From an uncultured Eubacteriales bacterium (GTDB lineage: Bacteria > Bacillota > Clostridia > Oscillospirales > Acutalibacteraceae): a DNA stretch of 24,045 nucleotides. Positions 1-7,781 of the stretch are shown in pieces. Where the stretch lies: NCBI GenBank assembly GCA_934486455.1, contig CAKSPR010000028.1:1-24045 (forward strand). Direction: 5' to 3'. The notes under the pieces are model-generated. The model had not been told where the DNA came from, ran no database searches, and saw only the letters and a program-made list of their open reading frames with translations. Position 1 is the stretch's first letter; each line of letters starts with the position of its first letter. A program made the translations under genes and the position numbers.

Positions 1-47
1 CGCATTGCCGGTTTTTTGATTTATGATTTATGACCCAATTTACGAAA

Positions 48-1235
48 TTATTTATCCTCTATGGCTTTTTTAAGCTGCTCGACCTTGTCGAGTCTCTCCC
101 AGGGGAGGTCAATGTCGGTTCGGCCGAAATGACCGTAGCTTGCGGTTTGGCGATATATGGGACGGCGGAGGTCAAGGGCGCGGATTATGGCCTCGGGGCG
201 CATATCAAAGACCCTTTCAACGGCCGAAACGATCTGCTCGTCGCTGTATTTCCCGGTGCCGAAGGTGTCGATCATTACAGAGACCGGCTTTGCAACGCCG
301 ATGGCATAGGCAAGCTGAAGCTCGCATTTATCGGCAAAGCCCGCCGCAACGACATTTTTTGCCGCCCATCTGGCCGCATAGGTTGCCGAGCGGTCGACCT
401 TTGTGGGGTCCTTGCCCGAAAAGCATCCGCCGCCGTGATGAGCCGCGCCGCCGTATGTATCGACTATTATCTTACGGCCGGTAAGGCCTGTATCTCCGCA
501 GGGGCCGCCCACCGTGAATCTGCCGGTGGGGTTGATATAAATCTTAGTATTCTCGTCCATAAGCTCGGCGGGAATGACCTCCTTAATCACAAGGTCGGTC
601 ACCGATTTTCTTATTTCCTCAAGAGAGATGTCCTCGCTGTGCTGGGTTGAAACGACCACGGTATCCACCCTTATCGGTTTTCCGTCCTCGTATTCCACCG
701 TCACCTGAGATTTTCCGTCGGGACGAAGCCATGTAAGCGTTCCGTCCTTTCGCACATCGGCAAGGCGTTTGCAAAGCCTGTGAGAGAGCACAAGCGTAAG
801 AGGCATATACTCCTCTGTCTCGTTTGTGGCAAAGCCGAACATAATTCCCTGATCCCCTGCTCCGTGGAGGTTAAGCTCGTCCTCATCCCCCTCTTTAAGC
901 TCAAAGGATTTATCAACGCCGAGGGCAATGTCGGGAGACTGCTCGTCTATGGCGGTCAGTATGCCGCAGGTGTGTCCGTCGAATCCGGCAGACGGATTGT
1001 CATATCCGATGTCGTTTACCACCCGTCTTGCGATGGCGGGAATATCGGCGTAGCCCTCGGTGGTTATCTCTCCCATAACGACGATTGTACCGGTGGTGCA
1101 GAAGCATTCACAGGCCACACGGGCGTCGGGATCTTCCTTGATAATTTCGTCAAGCACCGCATCGGAAATCTGGTCACAGACCTTATCCGGATGTCCCTCG
1201 GTCACCGATTCGGATGTAAATAAATATTTAGACAT
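48..1235 (-). CDS. metK: S-adenosylmethionine synthetase
   Basis: MetK makes S-adenosylmethionine from methionine and ATP in the cytoplasm. The 395-residue product has the usual family length. Visible motifs are the N-terminal ESVTEGHPDKVCDQ segment near residues 8-21, the central GAGDQGIMFGFA hexapeptide region, and the glycine-rich loop GGGCFSGKDPTKVDRS, which bind ATP, metal and methionine in this family. I chose the ATG at 1235 because it gives the typical MSKYLFTSESVTEGH start and has a purine-rich site (GGAAGAGGAAG) in front; the frame stays open a further 33 residues upstream, but that stretch is the other-frame reading of the preceding small gene. The first 8 bases overlap the end of that gene, so translational coupling is likely. 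No S-box (SAM-I) leader is visible upstream. Confidence 0.97.
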   Translation of the reverse strand: MSKYLFTSESVTEGHPDKVCDQISDAVLDEIIKEDPDARVACECFCTTGTIVVMGEITTEGYADIPAIARRVVNDIGYDNPSAGFDGHTCGILTAIDEQSPDIALGVDKSFELKEGDEDELNLHGAGDQGIMFGFATNETEEYMPLTLVLSHRLCKRLADVRKDGTLTWLRPDGKSQVTVEYEDGKPIRVDTVVVSTQHSEDISLEEIRKSVTDLVIKEVIPAELMDENTKIYINPTGRFTVGGPCGDTGLTGRKIIVDTYGGAAHHGGGCFSGKDPTKVDRSATYAARWAAKNVVAAGFADKCELQLAYAIGVAKPVSVMIDTFGTGKYSDEQIVSAVERVFDMRPEAIIRALDLRRPIYRQTASYGHFGRTDIDLPWERLDKVEQLKKAIEDK

Positions 1236-1479
1236 TTCTTTCTTCCTCTTCCTGTTTGTTTTGTTTGTCTTTTTTATCCCTGTTATCGTCGAGGACAAGG
1301 CCTGCGGCCGCTCCGACCGCCGTTCCGACAACAATGCAAATGGGGATCGACTTTAAAACAAATCCCAAAATAACCCCCAAAGCAAATCCCGCAACGGTTA
1401 ATATGACAAAAAAGTCGGTAGAACGAATTTTTTCCTGCTTTGTGTTTTTTGCGGCTTTTGCGTTTTGTTCCTTTTCCAA
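1228..1479 (-). CDS. Small glycine-zipper membrane protein upstream of metK
   Basis: I do not recognise a named family. The 83-residue product has a charged N-terminus (about residues 1-20, rich in K, E and N), two hydrophobic stretches around residues 24-42 and 46-63 with glycine/alanine zipper spacing (GFALGVILG, GTAVGAAAGL), and a highly charged tail of K, D, N and E. This looks like a small helical-hairpin membrane protein. The start is a TTG at 1479 behind a GAGGG-type ribosome site; no ATG or GTG lies in frame nearby. Its stop overlaps the metK ATG (AATGTCTAA), so the two are probably translated in series. A promoter lies about 110 bases upstream. Codon use resembles the neighbours. The unusual start codon and lack of a known family lower certainty. 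Confidence 0.7.
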   Translation of the reverse strand: MEKEQNAKAAKNTKQEKIRSTDFFVILTVAGFALGVILGFVLKSIPICIVVGTAVGAAAGLVLDDNRDKKDKQNKQEEEERNV

Positions 1480-1589
1480 GCTCTCGCCCTCTTTCGCGTT
1501 TTGATTGCAGCGGTTTTTATAAAAAGGTTGTGTTGTACCTGTTCTTTATGTAATGCTTAAATCAGACTGTTCGGCAACGCAACGGTTAT

Positions 1590-1618
1590 ATTATATCCCA
1601 TTCGCCATTTGATTGCAA
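1590..1618 (-). promoter_or_regulatory. Sigma-A promoter for the small gene and metK
   Basis: On the minus strand TTGCAA (1613-1618) and a perfect TATAAT (1590-1595) are separated by 17 bases. Transcription would begin near 1583, leaving a leader of about 100 bases before the TTG start at 1479. Confidence 0.7.
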
Positions 1619-1625
1619 GTGGTTA

Positions 1626-1654
1626 TTGATATTTAGCCGAGATTGTGATAATAT
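1626..1654 (+). promoter_or_regulatory. Probable promoter for the phosphoglucomutase gene
   Basis: TTGATA (1626-1631) is followed after 17 bases by TAATAT (1649-1654). An alternative reading is the extended -10 TGTGATAAT (1644-1652). It stands back to back with the metK promoter, only 7 bases apart. Confidence 0.55.
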
Positions 1655-1696
1655 ATATAAAAGCCTTAAATTTTTTAAAGTGAAAGGATGTTTTTT

Positions 1697-3400
1697 ATGG
1701 GCACTTCCGAGCTTTATTCCCTTTGGTTAAAAAATGCAACCGATGATCCCGACATCATCGAAGAGCTTAAAAGCATCGACGGCATGGACGACGAAATATA
1801 CGACCGATTTTACCGTGACCTGGAATTCGGAACGGCGGGTCTGCGCGGAGTTATCGGCGCGGGAATCAACCGTATGAACATCTACACGGTCAGAAGAGCC
1901 ACCCAGGGCCTTGCGCAGTATGTTTTGAACGAAGGCGGCAGCAAGGTTGCCATCGCCTACGACAGCCGCATCAAATCCACCCTTTTTGCCCGTGAGGCTG
2001 CCCGTGTTCTTGCGGCCAACGGCATTAAGGTATACATTTACAAGGAGCTTACGCCCACCCCCATGCTTTCCTACGCCGTGAGAGAGCTTGGCTGTACCTC
2101 GGGCATTGTCGTAACCGCCAGCCACAATCCCGCAAAATACAACGGATACAAGGCATACGGCGCCGACGGCGCTCAGCTCAGCGTTGAAAACAGCCAGAAG
2201 GTGCTTGATCTGGTCAACGGGGTTGATATGTTCTCATCAGTCAGGCTTTGCGATTTCGACGAGGCGGTCAGAGAAGGCACAATCGAATACATCGGCGACG
2301 AGCTTGTTGAGAAATATCTCGAAGCGGTAAAAAGCCGCTCGATCGAAAAGGTCAGGGGCGATTTTAAGGTCATTTACACCCCGCTGAACGGAACCGGCAA
2401 CAAGCCTGTCAGAGAAATACTTAAACGCATCGGAATCGAAAATGTAACGGTGGTTCCCGAACAGGAATTCCCCGACGGAAACTTTCCCACCGCCCCCTTC
2501 CCCAATCCCGAGATCCGTCAGGCCTTTGAGTGCGCCTTAAATCTTTCAAAAACCGTTCCCGCCGACCTGCTTCTCGCCACCGATCCCGATTGCGACAGGG
2601 TCGGAATAGCCGTTAAGGACGGGGACGATTTCACCCTTATGTCAGGCAACGAGGTGGGCGCCTGCCTGCTTGATTACATTCTTTCGAGAAGAAAGGCAAA
2701 CGGCACCCTGCCAAAAGACCCTGTGGCCGTAAAAACCATCGTTTCCACCCCCCTGGCCGACAAGATTGCCGCAAAATACGGCTGTAAGCTCATAAGCGTG
2801 CTGACCGGCTTTAAATACATCGGCGAGCAGGCCGGAATACTCGAGGCAAAGGGCGAGCAGGAGCGCTTTGTTTTCGGCTTTGAGGAAAGCTACGGTTATC
2901 TTGCCGGAGCATATGTCAGAGACAAGGATGCGGTTGTAGCCTCCATGCTCATCTGCGAAATGGCCGCATTTTATAAAAATGAAGGCAAGACCCTGCTTGA
3001 TGTTATAAACGGCCTTTATGCCGAGCATGGAATGGTCTATTCCTCCCAGAACAGCTTCACCTTTGAGGGCGCCGCCGGAATGAAAAAAATGCAGGGCATT
3101 ATGGACGACCTTCGGGCGCTTCCTCCCAAAAAGATCGGTGAAAACGGCGTTATTGCCATAAGCGACTACGAGACCTCTCGGAAAGTCGAGCTTAAAACAG
3201 GCAAAAAGTCAGTCATCACTCTGCCAAAATCCAATGTGCTTTACTACGATCTGGACGAAAACGGCTCCAACCTTATTGTCCGCCCCTCCGGCACCGAGCC
3301 TAAGATAAAGGTTTACATTACCTCTGTCGACGCCGACAGGGAGAAGGCTCAATCCCGCGCCGAGCTTTGGCTTTGGGACATGAAAAAGCGCTTTAAATAA
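1697..3400 (+). CDS. pgcA: Phosphoglucomutase / phosphomannomutase, PgcA type
   Basis: An alpha-D-phosphohexomutase that interconverts glucose-1-phosphate and glucose-6-phosphate, feeding cell-wall and glycolipid sugar synthesis. All four family signatures are present in order: the phosphoserine loop TASHNPAKYNGYKAYG (serine near residue 142), the magnesium loop DPDCDR (about 290), the sugar-binding loop GFEESYGYL (about 395), and the phosphate loop RPSGTEPKIKVYI near the C-terminus. The length of 567 residues is typical of the long PgcA-type enzymes of Bacillota. An ATG at 1688 overlaps the ribosome site AAAGG; the ATG at 1697 has proper spacing and is preferred. It is monocistronic, with its own promoter, and ends at a strong bidirectional terminator. 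Substrate preference (glucose or mannose) cannot be read from the sequence. Confidence 0.94.
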   Translation: MGTSELYSLWLKNATDDPDIIEELKSIDGMDDEIYDRFYRDLEFGTAGLRGVIGAGINRMNIYTVRRATQGLAQYVLNEGGSKVAIAYDSRIKSTLFAREAARVLAANGIKVYIYKELTPTPMLSYAVRELGCTSGIVVTASHNPAKYNGYKAYGADGAQLSVENSQKVLDLVNGVDMFSSVRLCDFDEAVREGTIEYIGDELVEKYLEAVKSRSIEKVRGDFKVIYTPLNGTGNKPVREILKRIGIENVTVVPEQEFPDGNFPTAPFPNPEIRQAFECALNLSKTVPADLLLATDPDCDRVGIAVKDGDDFTLMSGNEVGACLLDYILSRRKANGTLPKDPVAVKTIVSTPLADKIAAKYGCKLISVLTGFKYIGEQAGILEAKGEQERFVFGFEESYGYLAGAYVRDKDAVVASMLICEMAAFYKNEGKTLLDVINGLYAEHGMVYSSQNSFTFEGAAGMKKMQGIMDDLRALPPKKIGENGVIAISDYETSRKVELKTGKKSVITLPKSNVLYYDLDENGSNLIVRPSGTEPKIKVYITSVDADREKAQSRAELWLWDMKKRFK

Positions 3401-3415
3401 TTTTTTTAAAACTTA

Positions 3416-3456
3416 AAAATCCCCCTGTCGGACATTTCGCCCGACAGGGGGATTTT
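3416..3456. terminator. Bidirectional intrinsic terminator
   Basis: A perfect 16-bp stem (AAAATCCCCCTGTCGG at 3416-3431 with its complement at 3441-3456) and a 9-base loop. The T-run on the minus strand serves the DUF3006 gene; on the plus strand the AT-rich stem base serves the convergent phosphoglucomutase gene. Confidence 0.87.
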
Positions 3457-3531
3457 CCGTAATAACGGTATTTATCAAATAGCCGCCTCCGAAACCGAAG
3501 TGCCGTTGATTGCTTTCGGCAGCGCATCGCA

Positions 3532-3747
3532 CTATTTTTTTCTTAATCCTTCAAACCTATCTCTTGCCGAAAGAAGCTTTTGCCCTGTTTCTTCCTTCAG
3601 CAGACTGTATTTCCTTCCCCGCCTTTGCACGGTGTCGCCGTCACGGGGGACAAAATCGAAATCCGATAAGGGTATGTTTTCAAATCCGCCGCTGCCGTTT
3701 TCGCAAACGGCAAATTCACCCTCAATCCTGTCCACTGTATATTTCAC
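3532..3747 (-). CDS. DUF3006 domain protein
   Basis: A 71-residue protein that fits the small DUF3006 family of Bacillota: MKYTVDRIEGEFAVCE at the start, then an acidic NIPLSDFDF segment and a basic C-terminus (DRFEGLRKK). The family's function is unknown; such genes often sit beside secreted ComEC-like metallo-beta-lactamase proteins, as here. The start is a GTG at 3747 with a good AAGGAG site 8 bases ahead. It lies 121 bases downstream of the MBL gene on the same strand with no terminator seen between, so the two probably form one transcript ending at 3416-3456. The family call rests on remembered sequence shape and context. Confidence 0.8.
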   Translation of the reverse strand: MKYTVDRIEGEFAVCENGSGGFENIPLSDFDFVPRDGDTVQRRGRKYSLLKEETGQKLLSARDRFEGLRKK

Positions 3748-3868
3748 GGTTTTTTCTCCTTGTCATCTTATTCCTTGTCACTTTACTGCCCGCATGTTGC
3801 CGAGCGTATATTATCGCTGCTTTTTTGCACGGTATATGCGGTATCGGTTTCGGTTTCGGTATCGGCTC

Positions 3869-5002
3869 TTACGGCTTGCAGGCACCGCAGGGAGCATAGC
3901 CGTCATTTATAAGCTGTTGTCTTGAGCCGACATACTCCTTTTTGTTCTTCCCGATTATGCTTTGAGCATTTTTGCAGTCTTTTTTATGGAACTTCTTTGT
4001 TCCGATGTTGAGAATATACTCTTCCCCGCCGTCTGTATTTCCGGCGGTGCGGGAAAATTCCGATTGCTCCGCCGATGAGATCGCATCGCTTCGGTCGGGT
4101 GCTGCGCCGTCGCTCCCGTTAAAGGTTCGCTCTGTTTTGCCCTTTACCGACACCGAAAACCTTCCGTCGCTGTCTGCAAAAAGACTTATTGTGCCCGAAA
4201 TATCGGTGCGATAGACCTCCGTCCCCTGCTTTTCAAGCTTTTTAAGGGTCTTTTCGTGAGGATGACCGTAATCGTTGTTCTTCCCGCAGGAGATGACGGC
4301 GCATTTGGGCGAAACTGCCTTTAAAAAATCCCCCGAGGTAGAGGTCTCGCTGCCGTGATGCCCCACCTTTAAGACATCGGCAGACACATCCTTTTTGTCC
4401 GAAAGAAGCTGCTTTTCGGCCTCTTTTTCGGCGTCTCCCGTAAGAAGCAGAGAAAAATCCCCGTAAACGACCTTTAAAATAAGGGAACTGTTGTTAAGGT
4501 TATCGCTTTGCTCTTTGTTTTTTGAAAGCACCGTAACCCTCGACGCCCCGAGAGAAAACTCATCATCCTCCTCCGGAACGGTTATCGAAAGGTTCCTGCT
4601 TTCGGCTGCATCGAGCACGTCGTTAAAGGTTTTTGTGTCGGTAACGGCGTTTGGCATGAGTAAGGAGTCGGTATCAATACCTCTTATAACATCGTCAAGC
4701 CCGCCGATGTGGTCGGCGTGGGGGTGCGTGCCCACGGCATAATCAAGCTTTTTTATGCCCTTATCACTCAGAAAATTTAAAACCGTTTTACCCGACTCGT
4801 TTGTTCCCGCGTCGACCAGCATGCTCTGTCCTCCCGAGCAGATAAGTATGCTGTCTCCCTGCCCCACATCTATAAAATCCACCGAAAGCTGCCTGTCGTT
4901 TTCAAAATTTTCTCCCGTGTTTCGGAGATTTGCACCGTTTTCCCGACAGGAGCACAGCAGTAAAAGTACGGCGATTAAAACGGCGGCAATGCGTTTTTTC
5001 AT
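3869..5002 (-). CDS. ComEC/Rec2-like MBL-fold lipoprotein
   Basis: A 377-residue secreted metallo-beta-lactamase-fold protein related to the hydrolase domain of ComEC. Residues 1-19 form a lipoprotein signal (MKKR, hydrophobic core, then LCSC with C19 as the likely lipidated cysteine). The domain opens with VDFIDVGQGDSILI (41-54) and carries the metal motif HPHADH (H93, H95, D97, H98), then GHHGSETS and a NDYGHPH segment. A Ser/Asp-rich linker leads to a C-terminal module (about 326-377) with FHKKDC, YVGSR and GYAPCGACKP, a small cysteine-containing domain often found on such proteins. The family is thought to act on nucleic acids or other phosphodiesters outside the membrane; the substrate here is unknown. 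It has no competence transmembrane domain. The ribosome site GGGAG precedes the ATG. Confidence 0.88.
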   Translation of the reverse strand: MKKRIAAVLIAVLLLLCSCRENGANLRNTGENFENDRQLSVDFIDVGQGDSILICSGGQSMLVDAGTNESGKTVLNFLSDKGIKKLDYAVGTHPHADHIGGLDDVIRGIDTDSLLMPNAVTDTKTFNDVLDAAESRNLSITVPEEDDEFSLGASRVTVLSKNKEQSDNLNNSSLILKVVYGDFSLLLTGDAEKEAEKQLLSDKKDVSADVLKVGHHGSETSTSGDFLKAVSPKCAVISCGKNNDYGHPHEKTLKKLEKQGTEVYRTDISGTISLFADSDGRFSVSVKGKTERTFNGSDGAAPDRSDAISSAEQSEFSRTAGNTDGGEEYILNIGTKKFHKKDCKNAQSIIGKNKKEYVGSRQQLINDGYAPCGACKP

Positions 5003-5029
5003 ATAATTCTCCCGTTATTATTCCAAAAA

Positions 5030-5054
5030 ATTCCCCCGAAAAAAACGGGGGAAT
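5030..5054 (-). terminator. Terminator of the asp23-fakA-ATPase operon
   Basis: ATTCCCCCG and CGGGGGAAT form a perfect 9-bp stem around a 7-base loop, followed on the minus strand by TTTTTT. It ends the ATPase transcript and lies only about 20 bases before the ribosome site of the MBL gene. Confidence 0.82.
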
Positions 5055-5122
5055 AAAGGTTTATAGGCCTGTTATACGCCGCCGAAATTTTTCGGCCGAC
5101 GATTTCCCGCCGACAGGTAATT

Positions 5123-7777
5123 TCAGCGCCTTGCGCCTCTCTTTAACACTTCGGGGATTTTTAACAGTTCAAAAATTACAAGAGGTATCAGAGAGACGAG
5201 TATGACCTGACCCAGCTTTCGGTATTCGATGAGACTTACAAAGCCGAAAACCGAACCGATTGCCGGCACAAACAGCACCGCCCCGATAAGCGCAAGGGAG
5301 CCGAAAAAGGTCAGAAGGAATAACGGAGAAAACCTGTGGCTCTTAAAATCTATAATCATGCGGTTCGACCTGACCGACACCATAACAAACAGCTGAGAAA
5401 GCGAAAGGGTGGCAAAGGCCATGGTTGTCGAAAGGGCGATGTCCTTTTCCCTGCCGCCCAGCGAAAAGGCGACAAGCGTCAGCACGGCCGTTAAGACGCC
5501 GGCGTAAATTATCCTTGCGATGTTGGCCTTTGTGAAAATATCTCCGCCGTTTTTGTCGGAAATGGGCTGAATGTTGGCCTTGTTGGGAACGGCCGCCCCC
5601 ACCGAAACGGCGGGTATTGCCGAGGTTATCATATTTATAAAAAGAATGTGCATGGCCGAAAGGGGTAATTCTCTCCATATAATTATGGCGAAAAGGAGGG
5701 TCAGAACCTCTCCCAAATTACAGGCTATCAGGTACCTTATGGCCCGTCTTATGTTGGAGAAGATCCCTCGGCTTTCGGTTACGGCGTCGGACATTGCCGA
5801 AAAGCTGTTGTTGGTGAGGATGACATCGGCCACGCCCTTTGCGGCGTCGGGAGCCGATTCCACCGTACATCCGATGTCGGCCGCCTCGATGACGGGTGCG
5901 TCGCTTACACCGTCGCTCAGTACCGTGACTACCTCCCCAAGATCCTTAAGGGCCGTCACAACGCGCTTTTTCTGGGCGGGGGAAACAGAGGCAAAAACCC
6001 TGTATTTTCCCGCCTGAGCCTTGAAATCGTCGTCACTTAAAGCATCCATCTGTTCGCCGGTCATTATCTGCTCTGGAGAGGTTATTAAGCCCATTTCAAG
6101 GGCGGTCGCCCCCGCCGTTGCAGGGTGGTCTCCGGTAAACATAACGACTTTTATTCCGGCGTCCCCGCAAACCTTAACTGCGTTTTCGGCTCCCCTTCTC
6201 GGGGGATCGTATATTCCGAGAAGCCCGCCGAAATAAAGCCCGCTTTCAAAATCCTCTGGGGTGGGATTTGTCGGCTCTGCGTCAAGGGTCTTGTAGGCAA
6301 CGGCTATGACCCTCAGCCCCATTTTTGCCATTTGCTCATATGCCTTGCTTACCCCGTCGGTATCGGCCGACGAGCAACAGCAAAGCACCTCGTCGACGCC
6401 GCCCTTGACAACCGCCACCGGTTTTGAATCGATCATATTGACCGATGTCATAAGCCTTCTGACCGGGTCGAAGGGAATTTCGCAAAGGCGGGGATATATG
6501 TTTTCGACGGTGTGCTTATCGCCGCCGGCATATTTTTCGGCCGCCGCAACAATGGCCGCCTCGGTTCCGTCACCCTGACGGATTATTTTTCCGCCGATGT
6601 TTTCGGCCGTCGCGTCACAGCACATGCTGGCCATCATTATTATGTTTTTAATTCGTTCGTCGGCGTTATCGCCGCTTATTCTCAAGACCTCATCCTTATA
6701 GAAAATGTGGGTGAGCTCCATGGAATTGTGGGTAAGAATTCCCGTTTTATCGGTGCAGACCACCGTCGTTCCGCCGAGCGCCTCAACCACCGAGGGCGAG
6801 CGCACGACCACATTGCACTTGACCATTCGCTTAACGCCGATGGCCATAACCACGGCAACAATGGTATTAAGTCCCTCGGGAACGGCGGCCACCGCAAGTG
6901 CCGCAGCCGGAAGAAGGGTGCTTATAAAGTTGGAAAAGATCCCGCCCTCTTCCTTGCCGAAAAGGGTGCCGAAAACAAGTATGACGGCGCAGATAACAAA
7001 CGCAAAAACGCCCAGTATTCCGCCAAGCTCTTTAAGTCTCTTTTGAAGCACCGACGCACTGTGCGGCTTGCCCGAGACGATGGAAATTTTGGACAGCTCG
7101 GTGAATTTTCCTGTGTTAACGACAACGGCCTTGCCCGTTCCCGCCGTAACCGTACAGCCCGAAAAAACCATGTTTTTCTGGTCGGCCGCAGACAAAATAT
7201 CCTCGCCGAGACTGCCGGAAAACTTGTCGGCGTCGACCGTTACTCCGGTTATAATGCTCTCACTGCAGCGAAGTCCGTCGGCTGATATAACACGCCCGTC
7301 GGCAGGAATGTAACACCCTTTGGAAAGCAGCATTATATCCCCGGGGACGATGTTTGTGGAGGGCACCGCCGTTTCCCTGCCGTTTCTTAAAACCCTTGCG
7401 GAGGGGGGCGAAATCAGTTCAAGGGAAGCCACCGCCGCCTGGGCTCTCGTTTTTTGTAAAGCACCGTACAGAGCGTTTAGAACGACGATAAAAAGTATGA
7501 CAATCGGCTCGGCCACCGAAACGCCCGAAAGCCCGCTTTCGGGAGCGATCAGTCCCATTATGAAGTATACCAGCGCCGCGATAAGAAGTATTACGGTCAC
7601 AGGCTCCTTTATATGAGACATTACAAGGGTCGGAAAGGATTCCCTTCTTCTTTCGTCAAACCTGTTTGTACCGTATTTTATAATTCTTCTGCTGACCTCG
7701 CCGCTGGAAAGTCCCCTTTCGCTGTCGCTTTTAAGCTCGCTTAAAACCTGCTCCGAGGACGATGTGTGCCAAATCAT
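5123..7777 (-). CDS. Divergent P-type ATPase (calcium/cation family) with altered catalytic motifs
   Basis: An 884-residue membrane protein with the layout of type II (SERCA/PMCA-like) P-type ATPases: N-terminal cation-ATPase domain, membrane helices from about residue 55, actuator domain, M4, phosphorylation and nucleotide domains, and C-terminal helices. The phosphorylated aspartate is present (D343 in DKTGILT), as are MFTGD and the M4 glutamate in PEGLN (E301). Several hallmark residues differ: TGES reads TGVT (177-180), DKTGT reads DKTGI, PEGLP reads PEGLN, TGDGVNDAP reads LSDGVSDAP (from about 620), and the M6 segment usually NLVTDG reads NMITSA (S719 for aspartate). The frame is intact, so this is not a simple pseudogene. 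It starts 4 bases after fakA, with AAAGG ahead of the ATG. Transport of an ion is inferred from family only; catalysis may be impaired. Confidence 0.9.
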   Translation of the reverse strand: MIWHTSSSEQVLSELKSDSERGLSSGEVSRRIIKYGTNRFDERRRESFPTLVMSHIKEPVTVILLIAALVYFIMGLIAPESGLSGVSVAEPIVILFIVVLNALYGALQKTRAQAAVASLELISPPSARVLRNGRETAVPSTNIVPGDIMLLSKGCYIPADGRVISADGLRCSESIITGVTVDADKFSGSLGEDILSAADQKNMVFSGCTVTAGTGKAVVVNTGKFTELSKISIVSGKPHSASVLQKRLKELGGILGVFAFVICAVILVFGTLFGKEEGGIFSNFISTLLPAAALAVAAVPEGLNTIVAVVMAIGVKRMVKCNVVVRSPSVVEALGGTTVVCTDKTGILTHNSMELTHIFYKDEVLRISGDNADERIKNIIMMASMCCDATAENIGGKIIRQGDGTEAAIVAAAEKYAGGDKHTVENIYPRLCEIPFDPVRRLMTSVNMIDSKPVAVVKGGVDEVLCCCSSADTDGVSKAYEQMAKMGLRVIAVAYKTLDAEPTNPTPEDFESGLYFGGLLGIYDPPRRGAENAVKVCGDAGIKVVMFTGDHPATAGATALEMGLITSPEQIMTGEQMDALSDDDFKAQAGKYRVFASVSPAQKKRVVTALKDLGEVVTVLSDGVSDAPVIEAADIGCTVESAPDAAKGVADVILTNNSFSAMSDAVTESRGIFSNIRRAIRYLIACNLGEVLTLLFAIIIWRELPLSAMHILFINMITSAIPAVSVGAAVPNKANIQPISDKNGGDIFTKANIARIIYAGVLTAVLTLVAFSLGGREKDIALSTTMAFATLSLSQLFVMVSVRSNRMIIDFKSHRFSPLFLLTFFGSLALIGAVLFVPAIGSVFGFVSLIEYRKLGQVILVSLIPLVIFELLKIPEVLKRGARR

Positions 7778-7781
7778 TCAA

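Noticed and set aside
1480..1583. Possible SAM riboswitch in the metK leader
   Set aside because: The leader is only about 100 bases and lacks the conserved S-box core and any terminator hairpin.
3836..3868. Short CGGTTT/CGGTAT hexamer repeats just after the MBL stop
   Set aside because: Only four imperfect units; no array, spacer pattern or element suggests a CRISPR or functional repeat.
3500..3925. Plus-strand frames of 129 and 141 codons
   Set aside because: They are antisense to the DUF3006 gene and its leader; that gene has a good ribosome site and a family-like product.
6512..7285. A 257-codon plus-strand frame
   Set aside because: It is antisense to the P-type ATPase and has no independent support.
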